Program-made: the position numbers and the translations under genes
The notes under the pieces: model-generated
What the model was told of the DNA's origin: nothing
The model's database searches: none
The model's input: the letters and a program-made list of their open reading frames with translations, nothing else
Shown here: in pieces, positions 7,869 through 16,028 of the stretch
How positions within the stretch are numbered: position 1 is the first letter of the stretch
Layout: every line of letters begins with the position of its first letter
NCBI GenBank assembly: GCA_028284565.1
Contig: JANQRM010000533.1
Location: 1-25,522 of the forward strand
Reading direction: 5' to 3'
DNA length: 25,522 bases
Source: Anaerolineae bacterium
GTDB lineage: Bacteria; Chloroflexota; Anaerolineae; Aggregatilineales; Phototrophicaceae

Positions 7869-8711
7869 ATGCCCAATATCTTCTATATCGACGGAGCATT
7901 CGTCTCCGATGAGCAAGCCCACATTCCAGCAAACGACCTTGGCGTGATTCGCGGATTTGGCGTATTCGACTTCACACGCACCTACAATCGTCAACCCTTT
8001 CATCTGGTCGAGCATGTGCGCCGACTGCAAATCTCTTCTGAGCAAATTGGTTTGGCGTTGCCTCATTCATTAGAAGACATCTGCAATATCGTGATGGAAA
8101 CACTCGACAAAAACGACCACCCGGAATCCTATATCCGTATTGTGTCGACAGGCGGAGTTAGTCCCAACGGCATCACACCGCAGGGCAATTCGAGCTTGAT
8201 TGTGATGGTCACACCCGTGATTGAGCGTCCGGCATGGTGGCAGAAAGATGGCATCAAAGTCATCACGACAGATATTCAACGCCTCTATCCCACCGTCAAA
8301 TCGACGAATTACATCCCGGCAATTATGGCACAAGCGGAAGCCAGAACTGCCGATGCCATTGAAGCTCTCTACACAAAAGATGGCTACGTCCAAGAAGGCA
8401 CAACAACGAACCTCTTCATTGTCAAGAATGGTACACTCATCACCCCACCAGAGACGGACGTGCTACAAGGTGTCACGCGCATGGTCGTCTTATCATTAGC
8501 AGAGGGCAACTACCCGATTGAAGTCCGCCCTGTGTCCGTTGATGAACTCAAATCCGCGGACGAAGTATTCATCACCTCTTCAACCAAAGAGATTGTCCCA
8601 GTCGTTCAAGTAGATGACACCACCATCGCCGACGGCACACCCCAAGCCACCACCCGCGACCTCCTGCATCGTTTCAAACAATATGCCAAGGCATATCGGA
8701 TAGGGGTTTAG
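7869..8711 (+). CDS. Class IV PLP aminotransferase (BCAT / D-amino acid type)
   Basis: 280 residues. I chose the ATG at 7869 because GGTGA lies 8 bases upstream; in-frame GTGs at 7854 and 7857 are weaker. Fold-type IV features are clear: an N-terminal FYIDGAFV and GFGVFDFTRTYN, then PTVKSTNY with the predicted PLP Lys (K144), VQEGTTTNLFIV (the conserved Glu after the Lys), GVTRMVVL binding the PLP phosphate, and ADEVFITSSTKEIVPV. The length fits branched-chain or D-alanine aminotransferases (about 280-300). Sequence alone does not separate IlvE-like from Dat-like or aminodeoxychorismate lyase-like activity. The stop codon abuts the next ATG, so the two genes are probably co-transcribed. Confidence 0.88.
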   Translation: MPNIFYIDGAFVSDEQAHIPANDLGVIRGFGVFDFTRTYNRQPFHLVEHVRRLQISSEQIGLALPHSLEDICNIVMETLDKNDHPESYIRIVSTGGVSPNGITPQGNSSLIVMVTPVIERPAWWQKDGIKVITTDIQRLYPTVKSTNYIPAIMAQAEARTADAIEALYTKDGYVQEGTTTNLFIVKNGTLITPPETDVLQGVTRMVVLSLAEGNYPIEVRPVSVDELKSADEVFITSSTKEIVPVVQVDDTTIADGTPQATTRDLLHRFKQYAKAYRIGV

Positions 8712-9563
8712 ATGCAAACTAATCTTGCTTACAGCGTCGCCATATTTGTGCTTTTGGGAGTGGCGTTGTCTAAGGATATACTGACGGGCGATTTTATGCT
8801 GTTATATCTAATCGTTCCTGTTTATTTTGTTACCTCAGTTCTGTATCATTTGTATGGAAATCTCAGGTCTTTTTATAAGAATCAAAAAATGATGTTGCAA
8901 GATAATTCATATATCATCTCAGAGATTGAAACCATAGACCTCAATGAAGAAGCTGAATCTAAGAAACAAGAATTGTTGTCAATCGGCTTTAGTGAATTAG
9001 GTAAAGCGCACATGAGCAGAACCGATGGATTTTCATGCGACATGATGATTATGAGCGATGCCGATGAAACTACAATTGCAAGTATTTGCAGTGAAAGCGA
9101 ACCAAAGATCGAGTTCATAACGTATTATGAGGATAGCGCAAAATTAGCCACACTTTTTCCCAACGGGTTCGAGAGAAACACTCCTCTTATACAAATTTAT
9201 GTTGTGAGTGAAGATTTAGGTCAGGCTTATCAATCACATCTACATCATAATCTCCCTTTCCAAGCAATTCATGGAAAACCGATTGTTGTTGCCTCGCTTC
9301 AAAGATATCTACAAATTTCCAAATTCGATCCAAAAACTCTCGAACAATTCTATCATCATACACAAGCAATTGTTCGGAGTAAAATAATAGGTGAGGTTGT
9401 CAAACTGGCGATTGGGATAATCGGACTTGCTTACTTTTTGTTGGGAACTCAAGATATCCGTTTGAGATTCTTTTTAGTTAGCATTGCGCTTTATGTAGTT
9501 TGGTTCATTGTACAACAAGTTATTTATGAGCCATTGTCTAATCCCAAGAAAGCCAAAGCCTAG
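8712..9563 (+). CDS. Membrane protein with large cytosolic middle domain, unknown
   Basis: 283 residues. Two hydrophobic helices (about 5-20 and 27-47) and two more near the C-terminus (about 228-247 and 250-268) flank a soluble alpha/beta region (about 60-220). The start ATG follows the aminotransferase stop with no gap, and AGGGG inside the end of that gene serves as ribosome binding site. Base composition is visibly more AT-rich than the aminotransferase and codon use differs, which hints at separate acquisition. I do not recognise a family. The neighbour is metabolic, but the two may share only a promoter. Confidence 0.65.
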   Translation: MQTNLAYSVAIFVLLGVALSKDILTGDFMLLYLIVPVYFVTSVLYHLYGNLRSFYKNQKMMLQDNSYIISEIETIDLNEEAESKKQELLSIGFSELGKAHMSRTDGFSCDMMIMSDADETTIASICSESEPKIEFITYYEDSAKLATLFPNGFERNTPLIQIYVVSEDLGQAYQSHLHHNLPFQAIHGKPIVVASLQRYLQISKFDPKTLEQFYHHTQAIVRSKIIGEVVKLAIGIIGLAYFLLGTQDIRLRFFLVSIALYVVWFIVQQVIYEPLSNPKKAKA

Positions 9564-9574
9564 CACAGTCAGGG

Positions 9575-9817
9575 TCAAATTTTCTCCCGCGCGCGGATTT
9601 TTAGCATATTCATGAAGTGATTCATCCGTAGGAATTCGTACAGTTCCTCGCGCCCATCGGCTGTCAGAGCATCCTGTCGATTTTGCTCCAATAATTCACT
9701 CAAGCGTTGTTCGAGTGTCTCCGATGGTTTGAAGGCAATAATCGCTTCTGGGTTTGGTGTTGATGTTAGAAAGTCAATTACTTCCTTAAAGAGCGTGTCA
9801 GGTTTTGCAACTGCCAT
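9575..9817 (-). CDS. Small helical protein
   Basis: 80 residues, almost all predicted helix, with AAGGAC before the ATG. The centre (RLSELLEQNRQDALTADGRE) and the end (MNHFMNMLKIRAREKI) follow a pattern I recall in small cyanobacterial and Chloroflexota proteins that often precede an HNH nuclease or other toxin-like gene. No such partner follows here: the next gene downstream converges, 11 bases away. It could be an orphan antitoxin-like protein; I cannot support more. Confidence 0.5.
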   Translation of the reverse strand: MAVAKPDTLFKEVIDFLTSTPNPEAIIAFKPSETLEQRLSELLEQNRQDALTADGREELYEFLRMNHFMNMLKIRAREKI

Positions 9818-9891
9818 GATTCGTCCTTTTACAATGTCACAACCCCATTATACACAAGCTATCAAACTCATCACTCGTTACTTTTTCTGAC

Positions 9892-9916
9892 CATCTGACC
9901 GCTGATGTCTGTCATC
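9892..9916. repeat. Intergenic repeat CGCTGATGTCTGT (copy 1)
   Basis: Matches 24842-24866 at 22 of 25 positions. It lies just past the stop of the DUF1800 gene, so here too the repeat follows a gene end. Confidence 0.45.
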
Positions 9917-11418
9917 TATTTATACTGATAAGCGGGCGAAGCCAACATCAACTGCACTGCCGCCAGCCAGCGAGCATCGTCGGTTGCGCCGATGGAGTCT
10001 ACGAAATCCCAAACAACAGTCGATTCAGAATCCGTGATGGGTCGTCCAAGAAAGTATTGTGCGAGGAAGGAGAGAACCGCCTCGTCGGAGTCAGTCGTGA
10101 CATTCGCGCCAATCAAGTTGCTGAACGCCTCACCATTGGGTTCGCCCAAGCCACCACTCAGCATCTCCACCACCAGATTCCAGCGCGGGAGCAGATTGTT
10201 CATCCAGTAGGCTCCCACATCGGGATAGCCATTGGGTGCGGGCCAGAAGTAGGGGATGTGTCCGAGTGCTTCAAAGGTCTCAAACAGCCCTCGATAGAAA
10301 CGATTAGTCCGCGTGACTTGATAATCCAGCCCCCGAATCAAACCGATGGCGAATTCATAGGGTCGCTTGAACTTAGGCGGGGCATTGTGGAATTCATCAC
10401 TATAGAAAATCACGCGCAATATCGAAGGAATATCCCCATCCGTGTCCGTGAAAGTCTGTGCGACTTGTTGAACCAGCGAATCCGGCGGGAAATCAGAGAC
10501 GAATCGTCGGACTAATTTCGTACTGATGTAGTGTGCCGTCGAGGGATGGGAAGCGAGCATATCAAGGACTTGTTCGCCATCCCCTTCGCCATCATTGGGC
10601 GCGAGTAATTGTCCGAGTACCACCTTGTCCTCATAATCATGAATCATCCGACGGAAGACAAACGTTCCTGATGTCCGTGCGCTATCACTTCCACGCGGGG
10701 GAACAATCGACCAGCCTGTAAAGGCGCGTGCGACTGCCACCACATCATCTTCCGTATAACCACCATTCACACCCAGCGTATGCAATTCCATCAACTCTCG
10801 AGCATAATTTTCATTGGGATGCGAGGCTTCACTCTGGGCATTGTCGAGATAGACAAGCATTGCGGGGCTGTGTGCCGATGCACCGAGTAAATCACGAAAC
10901 TTGCCCATGCTATGCTTGCGAATGACATCGCGCTCATCCGTCGCTTTGAAGAAGGCAACCGGGTTTTTTAATAAATAGACATTAAAGTGATCGGTCCAAA
11001 ATTGCACGACACGCTCAAAGAGTTGGCGTTTAGACAATTGTCCACGCACGATATTTGCACCGATGAGTTGGCGGAACAACTGCCCTTGCATCCCGCGATA
11101 ACGGTCAAAGGCTTCATTGGATTCCATTTCAATAAGAGGGAATTCTGACGACAGCATCAAATTGACATCCGTATCATCAATCTGGAGATATGCTAACTGC
11201 TCCTCGATAAAGGCATCCACACCAATGCTTTTCACATGCTCATACAAAGCGGGGGTCACGCCAAAGGTCAAGCGGGAAATCACATGCGAAATGGGGTCGC
11301 GCTGTGCAGGTTGAAACGTGCCGGGGCTGTCTGCAAAGACTCGACTGAGGGTGGGGGCATCGAGTGCGAGTGCCGTCCCTGCTAAACCTGCCAATTTCAA
11401 AAAATCACGCCTCTCCAT
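9916..11418 (-). CDS. Tat-exported DUF1800 protein
   Basis: 500 residues from the ATG at 11418, which has GAGGAG 6 bases upstream; the ATG at 11424 overlaps it. The N-terminus MERRDFLKLAGLAG is a twin-arginine signal. The rest matches DUF1800: HVISRLTFGVTP near the start, QFWTDHFNVYL, ENYARELMELHTLGV with GYTEDDVV and ARAFTGW, and RPYEFAIGLIRGL near residue 370. DUF1800 genes are usually followed by a DUF1501 (sulfatase-like) gene as a pair; here the next gene on the strand is an unrelated 80-residue protein, so the partner is missing locally. The protein is exported in a folded state. The biochemical role is not settled; the family is common in polymer-degrading and biofilm-forming bacteria. 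Confidence 0.88.
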   Translation of the reverse strand: MERRDFLKLAGLAGTALALDAPTLSRVFADSPGTFQPAQRDPISHVISRLTFGVTPALYEHVKSIGVDAFIEEQLAYLQIDDTDVNLMLSSEFPLIEMESNEAFDRYRGMQGQLFRQLIGANIVRGQLSKRQLFERVVQFWTDHFNVYLLKNPVAFFKATDERDVIRKHSMGKFRDLLGASAHSPAMLVYLDNAQSEASHPNENYARELMELHTLGVNGGYTEDDVVAVARAFTGWSIVPPRGSDSARTSGTFVFRRMIHDYEDKVVLGQLLAPNDGEGDGEQVLDMLASHPSTAHYISTKLVRRFVSDFPPDSLVQQVAQTFTDTDGDIPSILRVIFYSDEFHNAPPKFKRPYEFAIGLIRGLDYQVTRTNRFYRGLFETFEALGHIPYFWPAPNGYPDVGAYWMNNLLPRWNLVVEMLSGGLGEPNGEAFSNLIGANVTTDSDEAVLSFLAQYFLGRPITDSESTVVWDFVDSIGATDDARWLAAVQLMLASPAYQYK

Positions 11419-11580
11419 CGCCATCTCCTCTGATTACCGAGTGTCTATGGCTACCCTACCATCATGATGCTAGCGCGATGTTGTGCGGATGTAAAATGGG
11501 TGTAAATTGCGTTAGAGCATATGTGCTGTTAAGAAAGTGGTGTTTGTACTAAAATAGATGGTGCAAACAAAGGATGAAGA

Positions 11581-13239
11581 ATGCGCCTACAACAACTTAA
11601 AATCAACGGATATGGACCTTTTGCGATTGAACAAACACTTGAGATTGAAGAAGATGTAACAATTCTGACTGGCGCAAACGATGTAGGTAAATCTGCTATT
11701 CTCCGTCTAATCCAAATGATTTGTGACGATCTTCCGAATCAGCAATCTGATGCAAACAAACACAGAGGAGTTGAATCAGGAAAAGTATGGAACGAAGATG
11801 ATGGAATTTACTGCGAAGCTACATTTACCTCTAACTTTCATATTACAAATAAAGATAAGGTAATGCCCGGAGATGTAATCGAGATAAGATTCTATCTTAC
11901 ATCAGATAAGATTGCCGAAATGATTAGACATCAAAGAGGGAATTCCAATCGATCTGTAATTCCATATGGTGAAGTTAGTAAGTATCGACCTGATATTATC
12001 CGCTACTCTAATATCAAGGAGATAAAAAATCAGATAAATAAGGATAGTTCACCCAATGCAACAGAGTTGTCATTATTGGAAGTTGCTTTTGGTAAAAATC
12101 CCTTTGAACAACTTCAAGCAGTTGAGGAATCAGATTTTCACAGTCGAATTAGCGACGGTGCGGAAAAGTTAAATTCATTTGTCCAACAAATTTTGCCTGC
12201 TGAAATGGGCTTACAGTTCAGGTTAAGCGCAGACAGATTTCCTAAAATAAATCTGCATGTTGGTTTTAAAGACAAATGGGGAAGTGATACTCCCATGGAC
12301 TATCGAGGAAGTGGAGTTCGTAAGATAATGAGTATCATTGCTTATCTTTTGAACTCTGATAAAGACAAATCCACTATAATTTTGATGGATGAGCCTGAAA
12401 ACTCTCTGCACGCCAACTCTCAACATTTGTTAAGAACATTTCTTGAACGATTAGCAGAGAATGAAAACATTCAAGTTGTCTACGCCACCCATTCGCCTTC
12501 GATGATTAATAATTTCCGTCCGCATAACATTCGTCTATTAAGGCGAGAATCAAGAGATGGCATTGCCACTACTGTGATAGACAATAAGCCCTACGGAGAT
12601 AATTATCTGAAGGTCCGCACTCAGTTGGGGATTACGCCCGCTGATTCACTTTTGTATGCGCCTATCACCATAATCGTCGAAGGTCCAACAGAAGTTGTGT
12701 GTCTTCCCATAATTTTATTAAATTGGTTTAAGGAAGACATGCGTACATTATTAAGCCAAATACATATTCTTGATGGTATAGGAACTGGATGGGCATCGCG
12801 ATGTGATCTTGCTGTGTCTCAGGGGGCAAACCCCATCATTTTTGTCGATGGAGACGATATCAAAAAAGTTAAGCAAGCACAAATAAAGAATAAGTTCCCA
12901 GACATACCTATCATCACTTTGTCTGAGGGTTTGGAATTTGAAGATATTGTGCCGAGAGAACAGTATTTTCAAGCTCTTGCAGAAATTACAAAGCAAGACA
13001 CGACTGAAGAAAAGTATAATGAATGGGAAAAGAACCAATCCCTTCATCCAAAAATGATGTTCTCCAAAAGAGTAACACGCTGGTTGCAAGATGAATTTGA
13101 AATCTTTTCGTTTAAGAAGTACGAAGTCATGAAAAAAGCCTTGGATTTAGTGGATGATTTCTCACTACTTAATGAAGGCGATAAATTCAAAGATTTGGTT
13201 GAAGAAATTAAGAATCAACTCTCAAAAAGCACAGTTTAG
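11581..13239 (+). CDS. OLD-family ATP-dependent nuclease (AAA ATPase + TOPRIM)
   Basis: 552 residues. An ABC/SMC-like ATPase comes first: Walker A GANDVGKS at residues 31-38, a signature-like RGSGVRKIM near 242-250, Walker B IILMDEPE (D270, E271), then YATHSPSMINN. A TOPRIM domain follows: IIVEGPTE (E367) and FVDGDD (D423, D425), the acidic residues expected to bind metal for DNA cleavage, then LEFEDIVPR. This is the Class 1/2 OLD architecture of P2 Old and GajA. AAGGA lies 6 bases before the ATG. No UvrD-like helicase (GajB), reverse transcriptase or other partner follows, so it looks like a stand-alone OLD. The gene is much more AT-rich than the genes on both sides, consistent with lateral transfer. 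A role in defence against phage is plausible. Confidence 0.88.
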   Translation: MRLQQLKINGYGPFAIEQTLEIEEDVTILTGANDVGKSAILRLIQMICDDLPNQQSDANKHRGVESGKVWNEDDGIYCEATFTSNFHITNKDKVMPGDVIEIRFYLTSDKIAEMIRHQRGNSNRSVIPYGEVSKYRPDIIRYSNIKEIKNQINKDSSPNATELSLLEVAFGKNPFEQLQAVEESDFHSRISDGAEKLNSFVQQILPAEMGLQFRLSADRFPKINLHVGFKDKWGSDTPMDYRGSGVRKIMSIIAYLLNSDKDKSTIILMDEPENSLHANSQHLLRTFLERLAENENIQVVYATHSPSMINNFRPHNIRLLRRESRDGIATTVIDNKPYGDNYLKVRTQLGITPADSLLYAPITIIVEGPTEVVCLPIILLNWFKEDMRTLLSQIHILDGIGTGWASRCDLAVSQGANPIIFVDGDDIKKVKQAQIKNKFPDIPIITLSEGLEFEDIVPREQYFQALAEITKQDTTEEKYNEWEKNQSLHPKMMFSKRVTRWLQDEFEIFSFKKYEVMKKALDLVDDFSLLNEGDKFKDLVEEIKNQLSKSTV

Positions 13240-13249
13240 CCTCTATATA

Positions 13250-13262
13250 AGGGCTTCGCCCT
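13250..13262 (+). terminator. Short hairpin after the OLD gene
   Basis: AGGGC-TTC-GCCCT makes a 5-base-pair stem 10 bases after the stop of the OLD nuclease gene. There is no T-run, so this is a weak terminator candidate. Confidence 0.3.
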
Positions 13263-13354
13263 GATGAGAGCTTTGTGCAATTTGTCAATGTTGCCACTAA
13301 CAGTCTATTTGTATAATAATGCAACAGGTCGAATGCCGATAAGAAGGATGGTTT

Positions 13355-13753
13355 ATGCCAATCACGGTGACGTGGGGGGATAATACGAAAAGCTATGTGC
13401 ATTTGAAAGCGGAGGGCGCATGGGAATTCGACGAGTATCATCGTGCCATTGCCGAAGCGAATGCCCTCATCAACTCGGTCGAGCATACCGTGAATGTCAT
13501 CAGCCACCTATCCGATGAAAAAGCCAAGCGGATGCCCCGCAATGCCATGCCCGAATTCCGCAAAGCCGCCAAAGATATGCCAGACAATGTGGGCATCATC
13601 ATCCTCGTGCCGGGCAATATCATGATTCAGATGTTCACGAATACGGTGAGTAAGCTCTTTGGCAACGTCATTCACATGAAATTACGCTCGGCTAAGACAT
13701 TGGAAGAAGCCGAAAAGCTCTCTGCTGAAGAGAGAGCCAAATCAGAGTCCTAG
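13355..13753 (+). CDS. SpoIIAA/STAS-like small protein (paralog 3)
   Basis: 132 residues, cytoplasmic, with AAGGATGG ahead of the ATG. It parallels the protein at 2753 throughout: an opening ITVTW strand, then AWEFDEYHRAIAEANALI, VNVISHLSD, an AMPEFRKAAKDMP helix and GIIILVPGN strand, and a TLEEAEKL helix near the end. This third copy lies 10 kb from the other two and just before a kinase locus read on the opposite strand. STAS-like proteins are frequent partners or targets of kinases, but no direct link is shown. Function unknown. Confidence 0.6.
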   Translation: MPITVTWGDNTKSYVHLKAEGAWEFDEYHRAIAEANALINSVEHTVNVISHLSDEKAKRMPRNAMPEFRKAAKDMPDNVGIIILVPGNIMIQMFTNTVSKLFGNVIHMKLRSAKTLEEAEKLSAEERAKSES

Positions 13754-13774
13754 ATTGTTTTGAGGAAAAGGTTG

Positions 13775-14050
13775 CTATTTCATTGCTTGCAATTGGCGGA
13801 AGCCGAAGACTAGCACCACAAAGCCAACAAGTACAAAGGCGCGATGGATTGTTCCGTTCCATGCACCAAAAAGGGTGCCGGTTAGCGTAGCAACCAAATG
13901 AGCAATCCCAAGAATGACCGTTCCGACAACGATGTAGGTCAAGGTTTTACCCATCACCCCGCCGATGCCACGCACTGTCACCACCATCCAAATCGAGGCA
14001 ACAATCAGGATAATATCCAGAACGATGTTGGTAATTTGAATTTCAGACAT
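13775..14050 (-). CDS. Small three-helix membrane protein
   Basis: 91 residues with three hydrophobic helices (about 7-25, 37-58 and 69-85) joined by short loops with Gly. AAGGGG precedes the ATG. It lies 14 bases downstream of the kinase gene on the same strand, so the two are probably one transcript and this could be the kinase's membrane partner. I recognise no family. Confidence 0.65.
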   Translation of the reverse strand: MSEIQITNIVLDIILIVASIWMVVTVRGIGGVMGKTLTYIVVGTVILGIAHLVATLTGTLFGAWNGTIHRAFVLVGFVVLVFGFRQLQAMK

Positions 14051-14064
14051 ATGATAACCCCTTC

Positions 14065-15660
14065 TTAATCTAAAAGAACTTCATACATGCGTGCTAAACC
14101 TAACTTATCAACAAAGTTTAACACATCTGGGTGGGTATTGGCATCTAATCGCTGTAATGCCTTGATGACTAATTTTTCGCCGATGAGACTCGCGGCGTAG
14201 GTCATGGAACGGGCGAGTACAGCGCGATAAATATCGGTATCTTTGCGACTCAGTTGGACGGTGATTTCACCATCTTGCATGTTGACTGCCCAGACGTTAC
14301 GTCGTCCAGTCTCATTAACAACATCTTCCAGATTGCGTCCCATGCGCCCACCACCCCATTGCACTACGAGTTGATGGAGCATCTCGATTTGAGCTTTGAA
14401 GTAATTTTCGAGAGAGTTCTCTTCCATCGTGTTGATGGGTTTGCTGACTTCACCTGAGATATCAGCTAATGGTGAGGTGGCATCCGGAACCACTTCGAGG
14501 GTAATGTCTGCGCCTACAAAGTTGCCGTCATCATCAGTTGTGGCAAGTGCCGAGCAGAAGACTTGCCGACTTTCGCCCTGAGAGTCGATGATTTCGATCA
14601 TGGTCTTCTCAACGCCACCCTCGGTACTGATGGCATTGATCATTTGATTGGAAAGGCTGGGATCAATTCCCAAGACATCATGTAAGGGTGTCCCGATGAT
14701 ATTTCGGGCTTCATGATGATGCCGTTTTAGAACACGCAACGCCTGATTATCGACAAAAATCACATGCCCTAACATATTCGTCATCAGCAAAGCTGTGAAA
14801 CGATCTGAGGCTGTATCGGCGGTGGATGATGCAGATGACTTCCCTTCTAAGGCACTGACCAACCCTTGTGCCATTTTACCTGCTGTTTGATAACGATCAG
14901 GAACTTCTTTTGCCAATGATTTTTCGATGACTTGTTGAATATGTTGCGGTAAATCAGGGCGTAATTCCCGAATATCTGGTACAGGTTGTGTCACGTGTGC
15001 CATCAAAATACCGGGCGCGGTAGAGGCTTGAAATGGGGCTTGCCCAGTTAGTAATTGATAGAGCGTGACACCCAGCGCGTAGATGTCAATGGATTGGGTC
15101 AGTTCGTCGGGTCCAGCTTGTTCGGGAGCCATGTAGGTGGGTGTACCAAGAATCGCGCCACCAGTAATCTCACTCCGTTCTTGAGTAACCTTTGCCAAGC
15201 CGAAGTCAGCAAGATAGGTATTACCACGTTCATCAAGGAGGACATTGGCGGGCTTGAAATCTCGATGCAATATCCCTTTACTGTGGGCAAAATCTAGCGC
15301 ATCGGCAATTTGGCGAATCACGCGAATAACTTCATCGACAGATAGGGATTCTTCCTTCATCCAATCGGAGAGTGTTCCACCTGACAAATACGCCATTGCA
15401 ATGAAGGGCATGTTGTTATACGTGCCGAAATCGTAAACGGGAAGAATGTGTGGATGTTGCAGGCTGGCAATAATCGACACTTCCCGATAGAAACGTTCTT
15501 CAAAAGAAGCATCATGTGAAAATGAACTCGGTAGAATCTTGATGGCGACATCTCGATTCATGGAGGGTTGATAGGCGCGATAAACGGTTGCCATGCCCCC
15601 CTTGGCAATTTCATCTTGGACTTGATATTGTCCGATTTCATGACCGACAAGGTCAACCAT
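14065..15660 (-). CDS. Soluble Ser/Thr protein kinase with PAS domain
   Basis: 531 residues. Residues 12-270 are a PknB-type kinase: AKGGMATVY (the first Gly of the P-loop is Ala), VAIK (K41), HRDFKPAN (D134), DFG (152-154), and APE (178-180). The catalytic set is complete. Residues about 285-395 resemble a PAS domain (HVIFVDNQALRVL, IIGTPLHDVLGI, GNFVGADITLEVV). The final 120 residues form an unrecognised alpha/beta domain. There is no membrane helix, unlike PknB with PASTA repeats, so signal sensing is probably cytosolic through the PAS domain. No strong ribosome binding site is visible (AGGAT is 11 bases away). A TATAAT lies 39 bases upstream. Likely co-transcribed with the 3-TM protein. 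Confidence 0.88.
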   Translation of the reverse strand: MVDLVGHEIGQYQVQDEIAKGGMATVYRAYQPSMNRDVAIKILPSSFSHDASFEERFYREVSIIASLQHPHILPVYDFGTYNNMPFIAMAYLSGGTLSDWMKEESLSVDEVIRVIRQIADALDFAHSKGILHRDFKPANVLLDERGNTYLADFGLAKVTQERSEITGGAILGTPTYMAPEQAGPDELTQSIDIYALGVTLYQLLTGQAPFQASTAPGILMAHVTQPVPDIRELRPDLPQHIQQVIEKSLAKEVPDRYQTAGKMAQGLVSALEGKSSASSTADTASDRFTALLMTNMLGHVIFVDNQALRVLKRHHHEARNIIGTPLHDVLGIDPSLSNQMINAISTEGGVEKTMIEIIDSQGESRQVFCSALATTDDDGNFVGADITLEVVPDATSPLADISGEVSKPINTMEENSLENYFKAQIEMLHQLVVQWGGGRMGRNLEDVVNETGRRNVWAVNMQDGEITVQLSRKDTDIYRAVLARSMTYAASLIGEKLVIKALQRLDANTHPDVLNFVDKLGLARMYEVLLD

Positions 15661-15698
15661 AGGTGTATTATCCTGACCCTAGAGGTTATTATCGTTTC

Positions 15699-15704
15699 AT
15701 TATA
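15699..15704 (-). promoter_or_regulatory. Candidate -10 box (TATAAT) of the kinase gene
   Basis: A perfect TATAAT on the minus strand, preceded by GGGG, lies 38 bases before the kinase start. No convincing -35 hexamer is at standard spacing. Confidence 0.35.
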
Positions 15705-15812
15705 CCCCAAAATTGACAAGATGCTCTCTTAATACTATGAAACAAAAGTAAAGATGTCGCAAAAAAAATGAGCCGTCAGATTTTAGCTGTCAGCTAGCAG
15801 GATTTTCGCATT

Positions 15813-16028
15813 TTATCTGAGATTATGACTTTGAGGATGTTTGGATTGTGGATGAAATTTTCCATCGTTTGTGGAGTAGATAATGCCGTCTAGCCAGTTT
15901 TCCCAGTCTGTGATGGTCACTTTCCATCCTTTGGGTCGCGGTTTTTGTGGCTGTTGTTGGTCGAGTGTTGCGGGATGGTTGGAGGAAGAACGTAAGACAT
16001 TTAGAGTACTAAAAGATATTCGCGCCAT
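15813..16028 (-). CDS. Possible small protein overlapping the DinB gene end
   Basis: 71 codons that overlap the last 28 bases of the DinB gene in another frame. The second half (QKPRPKGWKVTITDWENWL, then a Gly/Ile turn and YSTNDGKF) reads like a real protein and its codons look like those of the neighbours. There is no ribosome binding site, and the first 25 residues look random. It may be a short translationally coupled gene or the tail of a decayed one. Otherwise this 340-base gap between the kinase and DinB genes holds only the kinase promoter region. Confidence 0.3.
   Translation of the reverse strand: MARISFSTLNVLRSSSNHPATLDQQQPQKPRPKGWKVTITDWENWLDGIIYSTNDGKFHPQSKHPQSHNLR

Noticed and set aside
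10057..10515. 152-codon open frame opposite the DUF1800 gene
   Set aside because: Shadow of a long well-matched gene on the other strand; composition is what an antisense frame would give.
11581..13753. Gabija system (GajA plus GajB)
   Set aside because: The gene after the OLD nuclease is a 132-residue STAS-like protein, not a UvrD-like helicase.
13355..13753. Classical anti-anti-sigma factor
   Set aside because: The conserved phosphorylatable Ser motif of SpoIIAA is not visible; only the fold-like pattern supports the link.
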